Shown: positions 60,741 through 64,000 of the stretch, one piece after another
Numbering within the stretch: the stretch's first letter is position 1
How the letters are laid out: each line of letters starts with the position of its first letter
Source: JAEZHK01 sp040768845
GTDB taxonomy: Bacteria > Bacillota > Clostridia > Christensenellales > Aristaeellaceae
Length of the DNA stretch: 64,000 bases
Direction: 5' to 3'
NCBI GenBank assembly: GCA_040768845.1
Contig: JAXGME010000003.1
Span: 248,001 to 312,000, forward strand
Program-made: the position numbers and the translations under genes
Notes under the pieces: generated by a model
Seen by the model: only the letters and a program-made list of their open reading frames with translations
The model's database searches: none
Told to the model about the DNA's origin: nothing

Positions 60741-60769
60741 ATTATAATGAAAACGGCCGCGGCTGTCAA
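60741..60769 (-). promoter_or_regulatory. proA promoter
   Basis: On the minus strand TTGACA (60764-60769), a 17-bp spacer and TATAAT (60741-60746): both hexamers are consensus. Confidence 0.85.
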
Positions 60770-60841
60770 CGCCGCCCTCGGGCGAAACGTAAAGGGCAGG
60801 TTACTTCCCGGCAAAGGGGGGCGCGGACGCGCCGGTTTTAT

Positions 60842-60849
60842 GGTATAAT
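60842..60849 (+). promoter_or_regulatory. Extended -10 of the thioesterase operon
   Basis: TGGTATAAT has the TG extension and a consensus -10 (60844-60849), 20 bases before the start codon. No good -35 is visible. Confidence 0.6.
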
Positions 60850-60868
60850 GACGCCCGGAGGGGATCAA

Positions 60869-61603
60869 ATGAAACCGGTTTACGAAACCTCGTTTCCGCT
60901 GATGGCCAAGGACGTCGACTTTTGCGGTGCATGGCGGCCCGCCGGCATGTTCATCGCGATGCAGGAACTGGGCGATATCCACGGCGCCATGCTGGGCGCG
61001 GGGTATTTTGATCTCCGCGCCAAGGGGCTGGCATGGGTGCTCACCCGCACGCTGCTCGAAATTGACCGCGCGCCGGGGATCGGCGACACCGTCCGCGCCC
61101 GCACCTGGCCGGGGCGCATGCGCCACGCGGTCTATCCGCGCTACTACGTGTTTGAGGACGAGGCCGGAGGGCTGCTGGCGCGCGCCTCGTCGCTTTGGGT
61201 GCTGATGGACATCGCCGCCCGGGAAATGGTGCCCGGCGAAAAATACGGCCTGCCCGCCTTTGACGGCGCGCCGCTGCCGCCGCCCATCGGGAACCCCGGC
61301 GGCATTCCTCCGATCAAGGGCACGGAGGAAACCGCCCTTCGGCCGATCCTGGTCAGCGATCTGGACATCAACCGCCACGTCAACAACGCCCGGTACGTGG
61401 ACTGGCTGGCCGACTGCTTCCCTTACGAATGGCACGACAAATACCGCCTGGAGCGGCTGACGGTGCACTTTGCCAGCGAAACCAGGCCGGAAGAGCAGGC
61501 GCTCACAACGCGCCTCGTGCGGGACGGGCTCGCCTTCACCTTCGGCGGCGTGCGGGACGGGCATCCCCACTTTGCGATGGGCGGGCACTTCACCGCCCGG
61601 TGA
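60869..61603 (+). CDS. Acyl-ACP thioesterase family protein
   Basis: The 244-residue double-hotdog protein begins ETSFPLMAKDVDFCGAWRPA. It has the FatA-like SDLDINRHVNNARYVDWLAD near residue 165, with the catalytic Asn-His region. It would release fatty acids from acyl carrier protein. CGGAGGGGATCAA precedes the ATG. Likely in an operon with the small gene and radC downstream. Confidence 0.87.
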   Translation: MKPVYETSFPLMAKDVDFCGAWRPAGMFIAMQELGDIHGAMLGAGYFDLRAKGLAWVLTRTLLEIDRAPGIGDTVRARTWPGRMRHAVYPRYYVFEDEAGGLLARASSLWVLMDIAAREMVPGEKYGLPAFDGAPLPPPIGNPGGIPPIKGTEETALRPILVSDLDINRHVNNARYVDWLADCFPYEWHDKYRLERLTVHFASETRPEEQALTTRLVRDGLAFTFGGVRDGHPHFAMGGHFTAR

Positions 61604-61626
61604 CCGTGATAACAGGGGGGAGAGCG

Positions 61627-61887
61627 ATGAAGATCGCGCTGACGGAGCCGGAAATGGAAAAGCTCCGCATGGAAACCCAGGGCGCGGAGGGCGAAGCGGT
61701 GCTGGACGCCTACGAGCCGGAACCCGCCTTCACGATGGAGTTTGAGTTCGCCGGGGACGGGATCGACGTGCTGGCGGCCGCGTACATGGCCTACGACGAG
61801 CCGATGGACGGATGGTACCTCACCGACCGGATTGAGGACTCCGAAAGGCTTTCCGCGCTGGTCAGGGCCTATCTGGCCGCATGCTAG
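61627..61887 (+). CDS. Small acidic protein of unknown function
   Basis: The 86-residue protein is rich in Glu and Asp (PEMEKLRMETQGAEGEAVLD, FEFAGDGIDVLAAAYMAYDE). No family recognised. GGGGGGAGAGCG precedes the ATG. It overlaps radC by 7 bases. Confidence 0.6.
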   Translation: MKIALTEPEMEKLRMETQGAEGEAVLDAYEPEPAFTMEFEFAGDGIDVLAAAYMAYDEPMDGWYLTDRIEDSERLSALVRAYLAAC

Positions 61888-62549
61888 AGCCCAGGCAGGC
61901 GCTCATGCGGCTGGTGGCGCTGGCGGACCCGGAGGCGGACGCCGGGGCCGTGGCGGAGGCGCTCATGGCGCGCTACGGCTCGCTGATGATGGTGCTGTCC
62001 GCACCCGCGGAGGATCTGGCGCGGGTGCCGGGCGTCCGGGCGCCGCTGGCGCGGATGATCGGGCTGATGCCGTCCCTCGACCGATACGACGCGCTGGACG
62101 CGCTGGGGCCGAGGCCGCTTCTTCGCACCTCTCACCGGGCGGAGGCGTACCTGAGGGCGCTCTACGCGGGGCGCGTTTACGAGCATTTTTACCTTCTGTG
62201 CCTGGCGACGGACGGGCGGCTGATCCGCGCGGCGCTGATCACCCGCGGCACGCTGGACGAAACCGCGTTCTACCTGCGCAACATCCTGGACGAGGCGCTC
62301 AAATCAAAGGCCCGGGCGGTGGTGCTGGCGCACAACCATCCGGGCGGAAGCCCCGAGCCGTCCCCGGGCGACGTGTCGGCCACAAAGCTGGCCCTTCGCG
62401 CGCTGCCCAGGCTGGGAATCATCGTCCTTGACCACGCCATCGTGGCCGGCGACCGCGCGTTCAGCATGCGGGCCGCGGGCGCGATCGACGAGGCGGATTT
62501 CCTGGCGCAGGCGCCGGGGGATACGCTACTCTCCGGCTGGCTCGGCTGA
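61881..62549 (+). CDS. radC: RadC family JAB-domain protein
   Basis: The 222-residue protein has an N-terminal helix-hairpin-helix region and a C-terminal JAB1/MPN metalloprotease-like domain with AHNHPGGSPEPSPGD (H-x-H-P-x-G-x7-S-x2-D), the complete zinc motif. The historical DNA-repair role is not supported by later work, so the function is uncertain. Its 3' end overlaps that of the convergent engB by 24 bases. Confidence 0.92.
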   Translation: MLEPRQALMRLVALADPEADAGAVAEALMARYGSLMMVLSAPAEDLARVPGVRAPLARMIGLMPSLDRYDALDALGPRPLLRTSHRAEAYLRALYAGRVYEHFYLLCLATDGRLIRAALITRGTLDETAFYLRNILDEALKSKARAVVLAHNHPGGSPEPSPGDVSATKLALRALPRLGIIVLDHAIVAGDRAFSMRAAGAIDEADFLAQAPGDTLLSGWLG

Positions 62550-63131
62550 GGGGATGAACCGCTCCACGATGTCGAGAATCTTCTCCCGGCCGGCGCCGTT
62601 CTCGGCGGAGAAGGGGATGACCTCCCAGGGCTGCACCACCAGCGCGCGGCAGATGGCCTGGATGTGCCTGGCCGACGCGGCGCGGGAGATCTTGTCCGCC
62701 TTGGTGGCGATCACGGTGAAGGCAAGGCCGTAGTGGCGCAGGTACTCCACCATCGTCTGGTCGTCCGCCGTGGGCTCGTGGCGGATGTCCACCAGCTGAA
62801 ACACGTGCTTTACATTGGGGCTGCCGGCGAGGAATCCCTCGATCATGCGGCCCCACTTTTTCTTTTCCTCGATGGGCGCGCGGGCAAAGCCGTAGCCCGG
62901 AAGATCCGCCAGAAGCACCTGCTGGTTGATCTCGTACAGGTTGATCAGCCGCGTCTTGCCCGGTTCGGAGGAAGTGCGCGCCAGCTTGCCGTTGCCCGTC
63001 AGCCGGTTGATCAGCGAGGACTTGCCCACGTTGCTCTTGCCCGCCAGCGCGATCTCCGGCAGGCCCTGGCCCTCGAAGGGCTTCAGCCCGTCCAGCGAGG
63101 TGACGAAGCGCGCGCGCCTGATAATCAGCAT
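62526..63131 (-). CDS. engB: Ribosome-biogenesis GTPase EngB/YsxC
   Basis: The 201-residue TrmE-Era-type GTPase has G1 ALAGKSNVGKSSL, G2 TRLINLY-type, G3 ADLPGYGFA and G4 VIATKADKI. It is needed for assembly of the 50S ribosomal subunit. It lies 74 bases downstream of lon in the same orientation, the standard lon-engB order in Firmicutes. Confidence 0.96.
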   Translation of the reverse strand: MLIIRRARFVTSLDGLKPFEGQGLPEIALAGKSNVGKSSLINRLTGNGKLARTSSEPGKTRLINLYEINQQVLLADLPGYGFARAPIEEKKKWGRMIEGFLAGSPNVKHVFQLVDIRHEPTADDQTMVEYLRHYGLAFTVIATKADKISRAASARHIQAICRALVVQPWEVIPFSAENGAGREKILDIVERFIPSAEPAGE

Positions 63132-63205
63132 GCGTTACCCCTTTGACAGTGTATTTTGGCGCCCCGCGAGGGCGGAGATTGCCGGCGCGGGGCACCGGCG
63201 GTACG

Positions 63206-64000
63206 TCATCCCTTGATGACGTACTTGATGGCCTGATCCACGTCCTTGACCAGCTCCACGTGCAGCGTCTTGAGCACGTCCGCCGGAAGCTCCTTGAGGT
63301 CCCGGGCGTTTTCCTCCGGCAGAAGCACCGTGCCAATGCCCATCCGGTGGGCGGCCAGCAGCTTTTCCTTGACGCCGCCGATGGGCAGCACCCGTCCGCG
63401 CAGCGTGACCTCGCCGGTCATGGCCACGTCCTGCCGCGCGGGCTTGCCCGTCAGCGCCGAGACCAGCGCGCAGGTGAGCGCCACACCGGCCGACGGACCG
63501 TCCTTGGGCGTGGCGCCCTCGGGCACGTGGATGTGCAGGTCGTGGTTTTTGTAAAAGCCGGTGTCGATGCCCAGGCTGTCGGTCTTGGAGCGGATGTAGC
63601 TCAGCGCCGTTCGCGCGGACTCCTTCATCACGTCGCCCAGGCGGCCGGTCAGGTCCACCGCGCCGCTGCCGGGCACGGCCACGGCCTCCACCGGCATCGT
63701 TTCGCCGCCGGCTGGGGTCCAGGCCAGCGCGTTGACCACGCCGGTCTCCGGGGACTTGAGCACCGCCATGCGCAGGTACCGGGGCGGGCCCAGGTATTCC
63801 TTGACGGCCTCCGGGCCGATCACAATCTGCCCGGGCGCTTCCGTTTCCATGCGGCGCATGGCGGCCTTGCGGCAAAGCGCCGCCAGTTCCCGCTCGAGGG
63901 AGCGGACGCCCGCCTCGCGGGTGTAGCCGTCGATGACGGCGGTGAGCGCCTTGGCGGTGAGCCGCACCTGGCCCTTCGTCAGCCCGTGGGCCTTCAGCTG
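63206..64000 (-). CDS. lon: ATP-dependent protease La, C-terminal part (partial)
   Basis: The 264 residues present comprise the end of the AAA+ small domain (IDGYTREAGVRSLERELAAL) and the whole protease domain. The catalytic Ser is in KDGPSAGVALTCAL and the Lys in IGGVKEKLLAAHRM; these form the Ser-Lys dyad. The frame is open at the window end and the gene continues beyond it. Lon degrades damaged and regulatory proteins in the cytoplasm. Confidence 0.97.
   Translation of the reverse strand, partial: QLKAHGLTKGQVRLTAKALTAVIDGYTREAGVRSLERELAALCRKAAMRRMETEAPGQIVIGPEAVKEYLGPPRYLRMAVLKSPETGVVNALAWTPAGGETMPVEAVAVPGSGAVDLTGRLGDVMKESARTALSYIRSKTDSLGIDTGFYKNHDLHIHVPEGATPKDGPSAGVALTCALVSALTGKPARQDVAMTGEVTLRGRVLPIGGVKEKLLAAHRMGIGTVLLPEENARDLKELPADVLKTLHVELVKDVDQAIKYVIKG

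Overview
The window is GC-rich chromosomal DNA from a bacterium that uses strong AGGAGG-type ribosome binding sites, many GTG and TTG starts, and TTGACA/TATAAT promoters. An NrdD-like mini-protein, a PflX-like radical SAM protein and two ATPase-less carbohydrate ABC importers point to a fermentative anaerobic Clostridia-like Firmicute, probably gut-associated. The order is a guess (Christensenellales-like), because no rRNA or other marker is present.

Layout. 1-12.7 kb is ordinary chromosome: the 3' end of a GH127 gene with a MATE exporter; a glycosyltransferase with manA; a Cas4-like nuclease/DinG-type helicase sharing a promoter region with manA; a sugar nucleotidyltransferase; an NrdD-like mini-protein; a YdcZ pair with a Crp/Fnr regulator; two sulfhydrylase genes (metY-like and cysK) that share an operator-like inverted repeat; an HD-domain hydrolase; and tRNA-Ala(GGC).

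12.74-23.87 kb is an 11.1-kb mobile element integrated into the tRNA-Ala gene and bounded by 45-bp direct repeats. It carries an XRE repressor, an integrase broken by an IS256-family insertion, an excisionase-like protein, a DUF3987 replication-type protein, a sigma-70-like factor, a toxin-antitoxin-like pair behind three palindromes, and several unknown small proteins. Both ends carry clusters of short iterated motifs. No capsid, relaxase or terminase gene is visible, so it resembles a small satellite or non-conjugative integrative element.

24.1-51.9 kb is carbohydrate metabolism. Rightward, a LacI regulator precedes an ABC importer, a GH31 glycosidase, three uroporphyrinogen-decarboxylase-fold (URO-D) proteins and a GH38 alpha-mannosidase. 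Leftward and convergent, a second ABC importer precedes a GH36 alpha-galactosidase and a second GH38. A YesM/YesN-type two-component pair is divergent from this second importer. Next comes a sugar-isomerase-like operon with a class V aminotransferase, a small unknown protein and an AraC regulator. Neither importer encodes its own ATPase.

51.9-64 kb returns to housekeeping and stress genes: a methyltransferase, a MarR regulator with a heterodimeric ABC exporter, araA, proA with a PflX-like protein, an acyl-ACP thioesterase, radC, engB and the 3' end of lon.

The best candidates for undescribed biology are the three divergent URO-D paralogues inside a glycoside-hydrolase operon, the iterated ends of the tRNA-Ala element, the RHH/DUF4160-like pair with its operator array, and the repeat shared by the two sulfhydrylase promoters.
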